Positions 6,243-6,541 of a stretch of 6,541 nt of DNA are shown piece after piece. The position numbers and the translations under genes are program-made. The stretch spans positions 1 to 6,541 of the forward strand of contig JAQUYZ010000096.1 of the NCBI GenBank assembly GCA_028691625.1, read 5' to 3'. The notes under the pieces are model-generated. The model worked only from the letters and a program-made list of their open reading frames with translations, did not search any database and was not told the DNA's origin. This stretch comes from Eubacteriales bacterium. GTDB taxonomy: Bacteria; Bacillota; Clostridia; Peptostreptococcales; Anaerovoracaceae. Position 1 is the first letter of the stretch. Each line of letters starts with the position of its first letter.

Positions 6243-6541
6243 TTACAAATCAATGTCCAGCAAAACAGGGCAATGATCACTGCCAAACACCTGATCATAA
6301 ATCACCACGTTTATGATCTTCTCCTTGATCCGTTCAGAGACAAGGAAGTAATCGATCCTCCAACCGGCGTTGTTCGCTCTCGCGTTGAAGCGGTATGACC
6401 ACCAGGTATATGCGCCGGTCACATCGGGGTATAAGTACCGATAGGTGTCGACAAAACCTGCATCCAGCAGCTCCGTCAGCTTTCCCCGCTCTTCATCAGA
6501 GAAGCCTGCATTCTTTCTGTTCGTTCCTGGATTCTTTAAAT
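6243..6541 (-). CDS. xth: Exodeoxyribonuclease III, C-terminal part (5' end beyond window)
   Basis: The last 98 residues and TAA stop (6243-6245) of an AP endonuclease/3'-5' exonuclease of the ExoIII (Xth/ExoA) family are present; the N-terminus lies beyond the right edge. The segment opens with the family's DLKNP-type sequence, then carries NRKNAGFSDEER, TWWSYRFNARANNAGWRIDY and the terminal GSDHCPV. In ExoIII the Asp-His of the SDH motif belongs to the active site, and the WRIDY region lies next to it; both look intact. The enzyme cleaves DNA at abasic sites and trims blocked 3' ends in base excision repair, in the cytoplasm with a divalent metal. It is co-directional with the SLH gene 99 bp downstream, with no sign of functional coupling. 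Confidence 0.95.
   Translation of the reverse strand, partial: LKNPGTNRKNAGFSDEERGKLTELLDAGFVDTYRYLYPDVTGAYTWWSYRFNARANNAGWRIDYFLVSERIKEKIINVVIYDQVFGSDHCPVLLDIDL

Noticed and set aside
6168..6398. Plus-strand open frame opposite exonuclease III
   Set aside because: Exonuclease III motifs on the minus strand explain this region; the open frame has no independent support.

Overview
The window reads as a piece of an anaerobic, Gram-positive-type Firmicutes chromosome, most likely class Clostridia. This rests on moderate GC, AAAGGAGGT-type ribosome binding sites, sigma-A-like promoters, an S-layer-homology (SLH) protein, and a giant oxygen-sensitive-type Fe-S 'acyl-CoA dehydratase activase-related' protein of a class typical of strict anaerobes. 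The species cannot be named from the sequence. No mobile element, CRISPR array, tRNA or rRNA is visible, and no stretch over 300 bases lacks a gene.

Layout. (1) Positions 1-3315, minus strand: the first 1105 codons of a very large protein that runs off the left edge. It has two HgdC/BadF-type ATPase (activase) domains in tandem, a four-cysteine segment, then DUF2229/COG3580 and COG3581 regions. (2) Positions 3316-3480: a 165-bp divergent promoter region, with one good promoter facing each way and an imperfect inverted repeat between them. (3) Positions 3481-4053, plus strand: a 190-residue protein with 11 cysteines, of the general YkgJ-like cysteine-cluster type, with an apparently leaderless start. 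(4) Positions 4031-4066: a strong bidirectional terminator whose left arm lies inside the last codons of the cysteine-rich gene. It also serves the convergent gene to the right. (5) Positions 4080-6143, minus strand: an exported 687-residue protein with two YcdB/YcdC-like (PepSY-related) repeats and C-terminal SLH repeats, starting at GTG. (6) Positions 6243-6541, minus strand: the C-terminal 98 residues of exodeoxyribonuclease III, cut by the right edge.

How the genes relate. Exonuclease III and the SLH protein are co-directional with a 99-bp gap, but the SLH gene seems to have its own promoter, so they are probably not a tight operon. The most suggestive pairing is the divergent one: a multi-domain ATP-driven Fe-S reductase-like protein back to back with a small cysteine-rich, presumably metal-binding protein. 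The large protein's family is known only by analogy to 2-hydroxyacyl-CoA dehydratase and benzoyl-CoA reductase activators. Its substrate is not evident here, and any functional link to the cysteine-rich neighbour is inference.
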